DNA of 64,000 nucleotides from assembly GCA_963697355.1 (NCBI GenBank), contig CAVONV010000023.1, positions 372,001 through 436,000 on the forward strand. The letters run 5' to 3'. The position numbers and the translations under genes are program-made. Shown here piece after piece: positions 23,603 through 32,572 of the stretch. The first letter of the stretch is position 1, and the number at the start of each line of letters is the position of its first letter. The notes under the pieces were generated by a model. The model was not told the DNA's origin. It worked only from the letters and a program-made list of their open reading frames with translations, and did no database searches. The DNA comes from CAVONV01 sp963697355 (GTDB lineage Bacteria; Acidobacteriota; Vicinamibacteria; Marinacidobacterales; DATDRI01).

Positions 23603-25168
23603 ATGCTCGAGAACTTCTTACGCGATTTCCCCATCTTGTCCTGGATCGTGTGGTTTCCCGCCGCGGGCGCGCTCGTCATCACGTTCTTCGTCAACAAGCG
23701 CCGGGAGAACCTGATTCGGTGGTTGGCCAATATTTTCGCTTTCATCGGCCTTGCCATTTCAGTACCGCTGTGGTTTGCCTTCGATCCCACAGGGCCCCAA
23801 TTCCAGTTCATTGAACGGTATGATTGGGTCCCTTCCATTGGTGTCCAGTACTTCTTTGGCCTCGATGGGATTAGTCTTCTCCTCGTTTTGTTGACGACAC
23901 TGCTTGGCTTCATTGCCATTTTGTCGTCATGGACCAGCATCACGGAGCGGGTCAAACAGTATTACGTTTTCTTGCTCTTTCTGCAGACGGGGATGTTGGG
24001 TGTTTTCGTTTCTCTCGACTTCTTCCTCTTCTATGTCTTTTGGGAAGTCATGTTGGTTCCGATGTACTTCCTGATTGGAATCTGGGGAGGAGCACGGAGG
24101 CTCTACGCCGCCATCAAGTTCTTCTTGTACACGCTGGTGGGAAGCGTGCTGATGTTGCTCGGCATTCTGGCGTTGTACTTTTACTACCACAGCCAGACCG
24201 GCGTTTACACATTCGACGTCTTGAAGCTCATGGAGGTCGGATTGCCGGCCGGGCTTCAGTATTGGGTGTTTTTGGCCTTCTTCGTCGGATTCGCTATCAA
24301 GGTGCCGATGTTTCCTTTCCACACCTGGCTCCCAGATGCTCACGTTGAAGCACCGACGGCCGGATCGGTCATCCTTGCCGGCGTACTGCTGAAGATGGGA
24401 ACCTACGGGTTCGTACGTTTCTCGATACCCCTGCTACCCGAAGCCTCCAAGCAAGCGGTTTGGTGGGTGGTGATTCTGGCGATCATTGGAATCATCTATG
24501 GGGCGTTGGTGGCTTTGGCCCAAAGTGACTGGAAGAAGCTGGTCGCCTACAGCTCGGTGAGCCATCTCGGTTTCGTTGTGCTCGGGATTTTTGCCCTGAA
24601 TCCTCTGGGACTTCAGGGAGGGATCCTGCAAATGGTCAACCATGGACTCTCAACAGGCGGCTTGTTCTTGATCGTGGGATACATTTACGAGCGGCGCCAC
24701 ACGCGTGAGATCGCCGCCTACGGTGGGTTGAGCAAGGTCATGCCGATTCATGCTGCGATGTTCCTGATCATCGCGTTGGCTTCATTAGGCTTACCCATGT
24801 TGAATGGTTTCATCGGTGAGTTTCTGATCTTGCTAGGTGCGTTTGCGGTGAAGCCTTGGGGTTGGCTCTGGGCTGGTTTTGCGGTGTTGGGCATCGTTCT
24901 TGGGGCGGCCTACCTCTTGTGGCTCTATCAACGAACCATGTTCGGTAACGTGAACCGGCCGGAGAACAACCATCTCGAGGACTTGGATTGGCGAGAACGC
25001 TGGACCTTGATTCCGATCATCGTTCTATGTGTTTGGATTGGCGTCTATCCCAGGCCTTTCCTCAAGGTTTTGGAGGTGCCGGTGCAGAACATCGTCGAGC
25101 GCGTCCATCCCGAGATGATGGCGTCTGAAGCACCCGCGGTTGCCGAGGAAGCGCATAGCACCCGCTGA
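23603..25168 (+). CDS. nuoM: NADH-quinone oxidoreductase subunit M (antiporter-like)
   Basis: About 521 residues. Typical NuoM features: FYVFWEVMLVPMYFLIGIWGG with the conserved Glu, KVPMFPFHTWLPDAHVEAPT, and QSDWKKLVAYSSVSHLGFV with the lysine pair. ATG 23603 is 15 bases after the nuoL stop, while a TTG at 23588 directly after the stop is an alternative. No nuoN follows. Instead the ATP synthase genes begin about 115 bases downstream. It could act in complex I encoded elsewhere or form a separate NuoLM-type module. Only position argues for the second. Confidence 0.92.
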   Translation: MLENFLRDFPILSWIVWFPAAGALVITFFVNKRRENLIRWLANIFAFIGLAISVPLWFAFDPTGPQFQFIERYDWVPSIGVQYFFGLDGISLLLVLLTTLLGFIAILSSWTSITERVKQYYVFLLFLQTGMLGVFVSLDFFLFYVFWEVMLVPMYFLIGIWGGARRLYAAIKFFLYTLVGSVLMLLGILALYFYYHSQTGVYTFDVLKLMEVGLPAGLQYWVFLAFFVGFAIKVPMFPFHTWLPDAHVEAPTAGSVILAGVLLKMGTYGFVRFSIPLLPEASKQAVWWVVILAIIGIIYGALVALAQSDWKKLVAYSSVSHLGFVVLGIFALNPLGLQGGILQMVNHGLSTGGLFLIVGYIYERRHTREIAAYGGLSKVMPIHAAMFLIIALASLGLPMLNGFIGEFLILLGAFAVKPWGWLWAGFAVLGIVLGAAYLLWLYQRTMFGNVNRPENNHLEDLDWRERWTLIPIIVLCVWIGVYPRPFLKVLEVPVQNIVERVHPEMMASEAPAVAEEAHSTR

Positions 25169-25284
25169 ACTTTGGTCTCTCGGAAACCGGTCGTCATGTG
25201 GCGGCGCGAACGCTCCTTACCCACCTTCAATGGTTTGTGGTAGGCTTCGTTGACACTTGTCTGACAACTCCAAGGACCCATTCC

Positions 25285-25503
25285 GTGAAGTCGGGACGCG
25301 ATCTTCGAGGTGCGGGGCGCTATCTGGCGCTCGGCTTCAAGATGGTGGCTGTCACCGCGGTGGGTGCCGGGATCGGTTATTGGCTCGACCAGAGAACGGG
25401 GAGGCAACCCCTGTTCCTGATCCTCTTTTTCATTCTGGGATCTTTTGGGGGGATCGCTCAAGTGTGGAGAGAGCTCCAATCAGAAGACGGCCTCGATCGG
25501 TAG
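25285..25503 (+). CDS. atpZ: AtpZ/AtpI-type ATP synthase assembly protein
   Basis: A 72-residue protein from GTG 25285 (AAGGA eight bases upstream) with two membrane helices (LGFKMVAVTAVGAGIGYWLD and LFLILFFILGSFGGIAQVW). The DQRTGRQP turn between them is the hallmark of AtpZ (PF09527). It opens the ATP synthase operon, as in many bacteria, and probably helps assemble the c-ring or transports magnesium. The gap from nuoM contains no further gene. Confidence 0.8.
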   Translation: MKSGRDLRGAGRYLALGFKMVAVTAVGAGIGYWLDQRTGRQPLFLILFFILGSFGGIAQVWRELQSEDGLDR

Positions 25504-25506
25504 AAC

Positions 25507-25791
25507 ATGGATCGGACGGCATGGCTCGGTTTGGTAACGGGTGTTTTGATTGGCACCGGTTATGCCCTTCTCCAGTGGAGGGAAGCTCGAAGAAAAGACC
25601 ATCGTCACACAACCAAGCCGTCGGCTCTACTGTGGGGCGCGGCGCTGAGGATCCTGTTTCTCATTGCAGCTCTAGCGGTCGTGGCTTTGTGGTCGGATGC
25701 TGACAGAGTGTGGTTGGTCGGGTCGCTGGCTGCCACTTACGGCCTTTGGTTCTTCTGGAGAATGAAACAGATCTTGTCACGAGAAGAGTAG
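25507..25791 (+). CDS. atpI: ATP synthase subunit I
   Basis: A 94-residue protein with helices at about 7-23, 43-62 and 67-84, the layout of ATP synthase subunit I, which assists c-ring assembly. It follows atpZ by three bases and is followed by atpB after six. Sequence conservation in this family is low, so the call rests mainly on position, size and topology. Confidence 0.7.
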   Translation: MDRTAWLGLVTGVLIGTGYALLQWREARRKDHRHTTKPSALLWGAALRILFLIAALAVVALWSDADRVWLVGSLAATYGLWFFWRMKQILSREE

Positions 25792-25797
25792 CCCGAA

Positions 25798-26526
25798 ATG
25801 AATGTGGATTTGTCGATAACGAGCGACGTGCAGATGGTCCTGATCTCAGCGGGACTGACGCTCATCGTATTCGTCGCGGGCGCCCGCGTGATATCGTCAT
25901 CGCTGGTTTCCAATGGTCGTTTCGGCCAGCTCGTGGAAGTGATGGTGGAGTTCGTCAACGAGAGCATCGTCGAAGAGTTCTTGGGCGAGAACGGCAAGAA
26001 GTGGTTCGGGTTCTTTGCGGCCCTGTTTTTCTTCCTGCTGTTTGCCAATCTCCTCGGTAAGCTGCCCGTTCCCGGCTTGCATTCACCTACGGCCAACATC
26101 AACGTCACCGCGGCCTTGGCCGTCATGGTCTTCGTCCTCGCCCAGGCCGTTGGTGTCAGGAAGCTGGGGCCGGTCGGTTACTTCAAGAAGAAGTTTCTGC
26201 TCGAGGGCGCTCCCTGGTGGGTGCAACCCCTTGCGATTGTCATTATGCCCATTGTGCTCCTCGCGGAGCCTTTTTCGTTATGTGTTCGTTTGTTTGCCAA
26301 TATGGCTGCGGGGCACCTGGTCATCCTCACTTTTGCGACCGCACCGTTCATTGGCGGTTTGTACTGGTTCGGCCAGAGCTTGGCAACGAAGCCTATCGCG
26401 ATACTCCCGTTCATGCTATCCGTTGCCCTCACTGGATTCGAGCTCTTCGTCGCGTTTATCCAGGCTTTCATTTTTGCGTTGCTGGCGGCAGTGTATTTGA
26501 GCGAGTCACTCGAAGAGCACGACTAA
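25798..26526 (+). CDS. atpB: F1Fo ATP synthase subunit a
   Basis: A 242-residue membrane subunit. The essential stator arginine is in SLCVRLFANMAAGHLVI, and the second conserved helix is LTGFELFVAFIQAFIFALL with its Glu and Gln. FAALFFFLLFANLLGKLPV marks the middle helices. Length is normal. Together with the c-ring it forms the proton path. It starts at ATG 25798, with a short gap after atpI. Confidence 0.95.
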   Translation: MNVDLSITSDVQMVLISAGLTLIVFVAGARVISSSLVSNGRFGQLVEVMVEFVNESIVEEFLGENGKKWFGFFAALFFFLLFANLLGKLPVPGLHSPTANINVTAALAVMVFVLAQAVGVRKLGPVGYFKKKFLLEGAPWWVQPLAIVIMPIVLLAEPFSLCVRLFANMAAGHLVILTFATAPFIGGLYWFGQSLATKPIAILPFMLSVALTGFELFVAFIQAFIFALLAAVYLSESLEEHD

Positions 26527-26581
26527 CATGTCCTGTGCTCTCGGGTGCTCGGCGCCCGCTTTTTGCTTAAAGGAGACGTTC

Positions 26582-26830
26582 ATGGAGCAACAAGCACTAA
26601 ATTTCGGCCCAGAGGCTCTGGCTTGGCTCGGCGGAGGCTTGGCGATTGGCATTGGGGCTATGGGCGGTGCCATCGGCATTGGCAATATCTTTGCTCGTGC
26701 CATCGAGTCGGCTGCCCGACAACCGGAAGCTCTCTCGCTGATACAACGCTTGATGTTCATCGGTTTTGCCCTGGTCGAGGCCCAAGTGCTCTACGCGTTG
26801 TTGATCGCTTTCATTCTCGTCTTTCGGTAG
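26582..26830 (+). CDS. atpE: F1Fo ATP synthase subunit c
   Basis: An 82-residue hairpin protein from ATG 26582 (AAGGAGA upstream). Helix 1 carries GIGAMGGAIGIGN, the polar loop is ARQPEA, and helix 2 carries the ion-binding Glu in FIGFALVEAQVLYALL. The residue after the Glu is Ala rather than Ser or Thr, which argues against a typical sodium site and suggests proton coupling. This is established family knowledge applied to the sequence, not a measurement. Confidence 0.95.
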   Translation: MEQQALNFGPEALAWLGGGLAIGIGAMGGAIGIGNIFARAIESAARQPEALSLIQRLMFIGFALVEAQVLYALLIAFILVFR

Positions 26831-26844
26831 GAGTGAGAATCACA

Positions 26845-27423
26845 ATGAAGAGGTACTTGTTGATTCTTGTCCTTGTGTGGCTGGTTCCTGCCGCCGCGTT
26901 GGCGGCGGAGGAAGAGGGCGTGAATGTGGTGCCTGATGACATTGGGCTGTGGATTTGGACACTGGCGACGTTCCTCGTGATGTTCGCGCTTCTGGCCAAA
27001 CTGGCGTTCAAGCCCATTACGGAAGCCCTCGATCGCCGTCGGAGCACCATCCAAAAGCATCTTGCCGAGGCCGAAAAGGACCGCGAGGAGGCCAAGAAGT
27101 TGATGGCTGGCTATGAGGAACAGATCGCGGGGGCCCGGTCGGAGGCAGCGAAAGTTATCGAGGAAGCGCGCGCCATTGGAGAGAGCGTCAGGAAGGATGT
27201 AGTGGAAAAGGCCGAAGTCGAGGCGGCGACCATCCTCGAGCGGGCTCGAGAGGAAATGGTGCGCGAGAAAGAAAAAGGTGTCCAGGAGCTCAAAGACACG
27301 GTAGCGACCTTATCGGTCCAGATCGCATCCAAGGTGCTGGAGAAGGAGATCGACGAAAGCCGGCACCGCCAACTGGTGGAAGATCTGATCAAGGATCTGG
27401 GTGATATTCAGAAGGTGTCCTAA
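26845..27423 (+). CDS. atpF: F1Fo ATP synthase subunit b
   Basis: A 192-residue stator subunit. It begins with a cleavable-looking signal segment (RYLLILVLVWLVPAAALAA), then the membrane helix IGLWIWTLATFLVMFALLAK with the conserved KPI motif (LAFKPITEALDRR), then a long charged coiled coil (about residues 60-165) that contacts F1. An N-terminal signal peptide before the membrane helix is a feature of some Acidobacteriota and Deltaproteobacteria atpF genes. ATG 26845 lies 14 bases after atpE. The stop touches the atpH start. Confidence 0.93.
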   Translation: MKRYLLILVLVWLVPAAALAAEEEGVNVVPDDIGLWIWTLATFLVMFALLAKLAFKPITEALDRRRSTIQKHLAEAEKDREEAKKLMAGYEEQIAGARSEAAKVIEEARAIGESVRKDVVEKAEVEAATILERAREEMVREKEKGVQELKDTVATLSVQIASKVLEKEIDESRHRQLVEDLIKDLGDIQKVS

Positions 27424-27960
27424 ATGCCTGGTGACTCTGTCAATACGCACTATGCCAGGGCGCTTCTCGAGATGGCTCAGGCGGAACGTGTGGTGGACCG
27501 CATTGAAGACGATCTCCACCGGCTCCGTGATCTGCTGATATCCCGAGGAGAGATTTTGGCGTTCCTCAAAGACCGCAACATCCAACATGAGGGCAAACGT
27601 CGAGCGCTCCAAGATCTCTTCGAGGATCGAGTCCACCCTCTCGTGTTGGATATGCTGATCACACTCAGTAACCAAGACCGAAGCCGTCGGATACTTGCCA
27701 TCATCGAAGAGTACAGCGCTCTTGCAGAGACAGCTAGGGAACGAGTGAGTGGGGAAGTCGTGACGGCTATACCGTTGGATGACCAAACCGTCGAACGTCT
27801 AGCGAAGGAGCTGTCCCGAATCACGGGAAAGAGCGTTCGCCTCATTCAGAAAGTGGACCGCTCTATTCTAGGTGGTGCCATCGTCAAAGTCGGCGAGCAA
27901 TTGGTCGATGGAAGTGTGCTCAGAAAACTTCAACGGATGGAAGACCAGATCGCGTCTTAA
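27424..27960 (+). CDS. atpH: F1Fo ATP synthase subunit delta
   Basis: A 178-residue protein with the N-terminal six-helix domain beginning HYARALLEMAQAER and the C-terminal segment VTAIPLDDQTVERLAKELSR and SILGGAIVKVGEQLVDGSV. The latter is the family signature (GGxxxxxGxxxxDxS). It links the b stalk to the top of alpha3beta3. It starts directly after the atpF stop. Confidence 0.93.
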   Translation: MPGDSVNTHYARALLEMAQAERVVDRIEDDLHRLRDLLISRGEILAFLKDRNIQHEGKRRALQDLFEDRVHPLVLDMLITLSNQDRSRRILAIIEEYSALAETARERVSGEVVTAIPLDDQTVERLAKELSRITGKSVRLIQKVDRSILGGAIVKVGEQLVDGSVLRKLQRMEDQIAS

Positions 27961-27971
27961 AGGTTTACAGA

Positions 27972-29546
27972 ATGTCCAAATCCGAATCGCTGAGCTGGGA
28001 TCCCAAGAAAATATCCGAGATCCTCGAGAGGAGCATCCAGAAGTACAAGTCAACCGTCCGTGTGGAAGAAGTCGGTGAGGTCATCGAGGCGGGAGATGGG
28101 ATCGCGCGCGTGAAGGGGCTCCCCAATTGTATGGCCGAAGAAATGCTGGAGTTTTCGGACGGCATTTACGGCGTAGCCCTCAACCTGGAGCACGAAAGCG
28201 TGGGGGCCATGATCTTGGGTGACTATACAAAGATCTCCGAAGGCGAACAGGTCAAGCGCACCGGCCGGTTGCTTTCCGTGCCCGTGGGAGAGGGCCTCTT
28301 GGGTCGCGTAGTCGACTCTATCGGACAACCCATCGATGGCAAAGGTCCCATCAAACATAGTGAAATCCGTCCCACCGAGGGGCCGGCTCCCAACGTCATC
28401 GAGCGCCAACCCGTCAAAGAGCCGCTTCAAACCGGCCTCAAGGCCATCGACTCGATGATTCCCATAGGACGGGGTCAACGGGAGCTCATCATAGGGGATC
28501 GCCAAACGGGAAAGACGGCAATCACCATCGACACGATCATCAATCAGAAAGACACAGGTGTGATCTGCATCTATGTGGCCGTGGGGCAGAAGAGATCGAC
28601 GGTGGTGAGCTTGGTCGACACGTTGGAACACCACGGTGCCATGGACAACACCATCATCGTGACTGCTTCGGCCGCCATGCCGGCTCCCATGCAATTCGTG
28701 GCGCCTTACTCCGGTTGCACCATGGGTGAGTACTTCCGTAACAAGGGCAAGCACGCCCTCATCATTTATGACGACTTATCCAAGCATGCTCAGGCCTATC
28801 GTCAGATCTCCTTGCTGCTGCGGCGGCCCCCGGGAAGGGAAGCCTACCCCGGTGATATCTTCAACCTACATTCGCGGTTGCTCGAGCGGGCTGCGAAACT
28901 GCACGACAAAGCGCACGAGATGAATCCCAATTACCAAGCCGGGGGTGGTTCACTGACCGCGTTGCCCATCATCGAGACGCAGGAGGGTGATTATTCCGCC
29001 TACATTCCGACCAATGTCATCAGCATTACTGATGGTCAGATCTATCTCGAGGCCGATCTCTTCTATTCAGGTGTCCGCCCCGCGGTGTCGGTCGGCCTGT
29101 CCGTCAGCCGCGTAGGAGGAAATGCTCAGACGAAAGCGATGAAGTCGGTGGCGGGGCGGTTACGCCTGGATTTGGCCCAGTACCGAGAACTCGAGAGTTT
29201 TGCCCAGCTTTCCAGCGATCTGGACAAGGCCACCAAAGCCCAGCTCGACCGCGGCCAGAGAATCGTAGAGCTGCTCAAACAACCTCAGTACTCGCCCCTG
29301 GCCGTGGAGGACCAGACCGTGATCCTCTGGGCGGGGATCAATGGTCACTTAGATGACGTACCGGTGGCTGACGTCGGGCGATTTGAAAAAGAGCTCTATG
29401 CGTTCTTGCACAGCAGGTATGCCGATATCGGCCAGGCTATTCGCGAAAAAAAAGAGCTCACCGACGACATCGTGGCTCCTCTGACGAGAGCAGTTGGGGA
29501 GTTCAAGAGTGTTTTCGGTAGCCAAAAGTCCGAGGTCAGAAGCTAG
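27972..29546 (+). CDS. atpA: F1Fo ATP synthase subunit alpha
   Basis: A 524-residue F1 subunit with P-loop GDRQTGKTAI, the arginine-finger region PAVSVGLSVSRVGGNAQ and the usual N-terminal beta barrel (SVGAMILGDYTKISEG). The alpha type is shown by VGQKRSTV after the P-loop and QFVAPYSGCTMGEYFRNKG. Length is normal for alpha (500-550). It forms the non-catalytic nucleotide sites. Ends 102 bases before atpG, a gap filled by a dispersed repeat. Confidence 0.96.
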   Translation: MSKSESLSWDPKKISEILERSIQKYKSTVRVEEVGEVIEAGDGIARVKGLPNCMAEEMLEFSDGIYGVALNLEHESVGAMILGDYTKISEGEQVKRTGRLLSVPVGEGLLGRVVDSIGQPIDGKGPIKHSEIRPTEGPAPNVIERQPVKEPLQTGLKAIDSMIPIGRGQRELIIGDRQTGKTAITIDTIINQKDTGVICIYVAVGQKRSTVVSLVDTLEHHGAMDNTIIVTASAAMPAPMQFVAPYSGCTMGEYFRNKGKHALIIYDDLSKHAQAYRQISLLLRRPPGREAYPGDIFNLHSRLLERAAKLHDKAHEMNPNYQAGGGSLTALPIIETQEGDYSAYIPTNVISITDGQIYLEADLFYSGVRPAVSVGLSVSRVGGNAQTKAMKSVAGRLRLDLAQYRELESFAQLSSDLDKATKAQLDRGQRIVELLKQPQYSPLAVEDQTVILWAGINGHLDDVPVADVGRFEKELYAFLHSRYADIGQAIREKKELTDDIVAPLTRAVGEFKSVFGSQKSEVRS

Positions 29547-29560
29547 AGGTATTCCGTGTT

Positions 29561-29608
29561 CTGTGCGGAAGGAACTGAGTTCTAGAGTTCTGAGTTCTCG
29601 AGCTCTAC
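29561..29608. repeat. Dispersed GAACTCAAGAA-type repeat, copy 4, inside the atp operon
   Basis: GGAACTGAGTTCTAGAGTTC and TGAGTTCTCGAGCTC lie between atpA and atpG. They are short palindromic words related to the repeats at 5.3, 11.1, 16.8 and 51.2 kb. Within the mRNA they could form small hairpins, for example to adjust relative transcript stability of the flanking genes. Confidence 0.5.
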
Positions 29609-29648
29609 CTTCGGACGCGTAGCTTTTCGGTGAGATCAAGCGAGCAAT

Positions 29649-30524
29649 ATGCCTTCAACACGTGAAATTCGGCGGCGTATTCGTGGGGTGAAGAACATCG
29701 AAAAGGTCACCCGCGCGATGAACATGATCGCATCAGCCCGCTTGCGCCGCAGCCAACAAAAGGCGAAGTCCTTGCGGCCTTATGCGGAACGTTTCCACGA
29801 GATATTCCAAGATGTGGCGGCGGCGGGAGGTCTAGGATCGCGGCACCCGCTCTTGGAAAAACGAGATGTCCATCGCCTGGGCGTCGTTTTGGTGAGCTCC
29901 GACCGGGGACTCGCGGGGCCCTTTCTCTTCAACATTACTCGAGAGGTGATGCGGTTCATCGCTCAGCAAAGGGCCGACGTGGGATTGATCACGATCGGTA
30001 GCAAGGGGCGCGATCACTTCCGTAGCCGTGGTTTTGCCATCGACGGGCATTACCCCAAATCATCTCGTGACGTGACCTTGGAAGAGGTGAGCGCTATCAC
30101 CAAACGCGTGATCACCGATTTCACGTCGGGTAGATACGACCAAGTCTTTCTGGCCTACACCCAGTTCGTCACAGCCTTGAAATCCACCCCTACCGTGGTC
30201 CAATTGCTGCCTATCGAAAGCGAACAAAACCGGAAGCCTCCCTCTCCGGCTCCACGTTCCGCTTACCAATTCGAGCCGGCAGCGGACCAATTGCTGGGCA
30301 CGCTGTTGCCTCAATACGTGGAGGTTTTCATTTATCGTGCGCTGGTGGAATCGCTGACCAGCGAACAGGCTGCCCGCATGATCGCGATGAAGAACGCGAC
30401 CGATAGTGCGTCGGACATGATCGATCATTTGACGCAGGAGTATAACCGTCGCCGTCAAGCCTCCATCACGGAGGAGATTCTGTCGGTGGTCTCGGGTGCG
30501 GAGGCGTTGAAGCACGATCATTAG
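29649..30524 (+). CDS. atpG: F1Fo ATP synthase subunit gamma
   Basis: A 291-residue rotor shaft. N terminus STREIRRRIRGVKNIEKVTR and MNMIASARLRRSQQ, and C terminus EQAARMIAMKNATDSASDMI followed by LTQEYNRRRQASITEEILSV, which form the antiparallel coiled coil inside alpha3beta3. VVLVSSDRGLAGPFLFNITR is the conserved domain segment. Length normal. ATG 29649, followed after 135 bases by atpD. Confidence 0.95.
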   Translation: MPSTREIRRRIRGVKNIEKVTRAMNMIASARLRRSQQKAKSLRPYAERFHEIFQDVAAAGGLGSRHPLLEKRDVHRLGVVLVSSDRGLAGPFLFNITREVMRFIAQQRADVGLITIGSKGRDHFRSRGFAIDGHYPKSSRDVTLEEVSAITKRVITDFTSGRYDQVFLAYTQFVTALKSTPTVVQLLPIESEQNRKPPSPAPRSAYQFEPAADQLLGTLLPQYVEVFIYRALVESLTSEQAARMIAMKNATDSASDMIDHLTQEYNRRRQASITEEILSVVSGAEALKHDH

Positions 30525-30659
30525 GCATGAACAACGGCGAAATCCGTGCTGATGCAGACTCGTTGCTCCTAGTGGAGCCTTTAGGAGGAAGGAGGAAGGC
30601 AAGCGATGCGCGGCTTCTCGACGGCTCGATAAAGACATGCGATTACGGGGATACAAGAA

Positions 30660-32075
30660 ATGACAGGCCAGGAAAAACGAAAAGGGAAGGTGGCTCAGGT
30701 CATTGGACCGGTGGTGGACATCGAGTTCGACACCGACGAATTGCCTGAAATCAACAACGCCATAAAGGTGGTCGATAAGGAGACCCACATCGATTTGACC
30801 TGCGAAGTCGCTGAGCATCTTCGTGAAGGCGTGGTTCGCACCGTGGCTATGGCGGCAACGCAAGGGCTCGTGCGAGGGATGGAAGCCATTGATACCGGTG
30901 CCCCTATCACCATTCCGGTGGGAGAGGCGGCACTAGGCCGGATCTTCGATGTGCTCGGCCATCCTATCGATGGAAAAGGTCCTGTTGAGTCGGAGCACCA
31001 TTTGCCGATCCATCGACTGCCGCCTTCTTTTGAAGACCAGGTCCCGGCGACGACACAGTTCGAGACCGGCCTGAAATCCATTGATCTGCTCGCACCCTTT
31101 GCCAAAGGGGGCAAGGTCGGTTTCTTCGGCGGCGCGGGTGTCGGGAAAACGGTGTTGATTCAGGAGCTCATACGCAATATCGCCAAAGAGCACAGTGGTT
31201 ACTCGACCTTCGGCGGTGTGGGAGAGAGAACCCGCGAAGGTAACGACCTCTTCTTGGAAATGAGCGCGTCAGGAGTGCTTCCCAAAACAGTGCTCGTGTT
31301 CGGGCAGATGAATGAGCCACCCGGAGCCAGGTTGCGCATCGGACTCACTGCAGTGACCCACGCCGAGTACTTTCGGGACGTTGAAGGGAAAGATGTTCTC
31401 TTGTTCATCGACAACATCTATCGGTTCGTTCAAGCGGGTGCGGAAGTGTCCGCGCTTCTGGGACGGATGCCGAGCGCTGTGGGCTATCAGCCGACGCTCG
31501 CCACCGAGCTGGGAGAGCTCGAAGAGCGGATCACTTCGACCCAACAAGGCTCGATCACTTCGGTACAGGCGGTCTATGTCCCCGCCGATGATGTCACGGA
31601 CCCCGCGCCGGCGACGACATTCACGCACTTGGACGGCGCCATCGTTCTGTCGCGGCAAATCGTGGAGCTCGGCATCTATCCGGCGGTGGATCCCTTGGGT
31701 TCGACATCTCGGATTCTCGATCCACTCATCGTGGGGGAGGAACATTTCGAAGTGGCTCGCGGAGTGCAGCAGGTTCTACAACGCTACAAGGACCTGCAGG
31801 ATATTATCGCCATCCTTGGTATGGAGGAGCTCTCCGAGGAGGACAAGGTCACCGTGGCCCGGGCACGGAGGTTGCAGCGATTCCTGTCGCAACCGAACTT
31901 CGTGGCCGAGCAGTTCACTGGAATACCCGGCGCCTACGTTCGTATTCCGGAGACTGTGCGCAGCTTCAAAGAGATATTGGACGGCAAGCACGACGAGCTG
32001 CCCGAACAGGCGTTCTTCATGGTCGGGATGGTCGATGAGGCGGTTGAAAAGGCGAAACAGATGGAGGCGGCGTAG
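30660..32075 (+). CDS. atpD: F1Fo ATP synthase subunit beta
   Basis: A 471-residue catalytic subunit. P-loop GGAGVGKTVLI, catalytic Glu in GGVGERTREGNDL, and ALLGRMPSAVGYQPTLATEL. DELSEEDK appears as MEELSEEDKVTVARARR near the C terminus. Length is normal. The start ATG 30660 is 135 bases after atpG. The gap holds purine-rich GGAGGAAGGAGGAAGG words but no gene. Confidence 0.96.
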   Translation: MTGQEKRKGKVAQVIGPVVDIEFDTDELPEINNAIKVVDKETHIDLTCEVAEHLREGVVRTVAMAATQGLVRGMEAIDTGAPITIPVGEAALGRIFDVLGHPIDGKGPVESEHHLPIHRLPPSFEDQVPATTQFETGLKSIDLLAPFAKGGKVGFFGGAGVGKTVLIQELIRNIAKEHSGYSTFGGVGERTREGNDLFLEMSASGVLPKTVLVFGQMNEPPGARLRIGLTAVTHAEYFRDVEGKDVLLFIDNIYRFVQAGAEVSALLGRMPSAVGYQPTLATELGELEERITSTQQGSITSVQAVYVPADDVTDPAPATTFTHLDGAIVLSRQIVELGIYPAVDPLGSTSRILDPLIVGEEHFEVARGVQQVLQRYKDLQDIIAILGMEELSEEDKVTVARARRLQRFLSQPNFVAEQFTGIPGAYVRIPETVRSFKEILDGKHDELPEQAFFMVGMVDEAVEKAKQMEAA

Positions 32076-32152
32076 GTCTTTGTCGAGCTTGAGCCCAAGT
32101 TTCGAGCTTTGGGTTGCAAGACAACTCGTGCTCAGGCCTGATCCCAAGTGAG

Positions 32153-32563
32153 ATGAGCACCAAGACGTTTCTCTTCGAGATTCTGACGCTCGAGAAGGTC
32201 TTCTTCAGCAATGAGGTCCGATTCGTTGTCGCGCCCGGTCTCGAAGGTTCGTTCGAAATCTTGGCGGGTCACGCCCCTTACGTCTTTGCTCTCCAACCGG
32301 GAGCTCTCCACATACGGCTTCCCGACGGTAGCGATCAGCAGGCTGCCGTGGGTAGCGGCTTTTTGGTCGTCCAGAAAGACCGGACGACCGCCTTGGTGCG
32401 AAGTGCCGAGTTTCCCAAGGACATCGACGTCGATCGGGCCCGGCGGGCCAAAGGGCGCGCTGAAACACGTCTCGAGGGCGAGTCCTCGGATCTCGATAGG
32501 GGCCGTGCCAAAGCCGCCCTTCGGAAAGCCAATGCACGACTGAAGGCTCACGATCTCGAATAG
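32153..32563 (+). CDS. atpC: F1Fo ATP synthase subunit epsilon
   Basis: A 136-residue subunit. The N-terminal beta barrel has FEILTLEKVFFSNEVRFVV and SFEILAGHAPYVFALQPGAL (the GxxxILxxHxP motif). The C-terminal helices (ARRAKGRAETRLEGESSDLD and AKAALRKANARLKAH) act as regulatory arm. Start ATG 32153. It closes the ATP synthase set, so all eight structural subunits and two assembly factors are present. Confidence 0.93.
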   Translation: MSTKTFLFEILTLEKVFFSNEVRFVVAPGLEGSFEILAGHAPYVFALQPGALHIRLPDGSDQQAAVGSGFLVVQKDRTTALVRSAEFPKDIDVDRARRAKGRAETRLEGESSDLDRGRAKAALRKANARLKAHDLE

Positions 32564-32572
32564 GATTGAAAC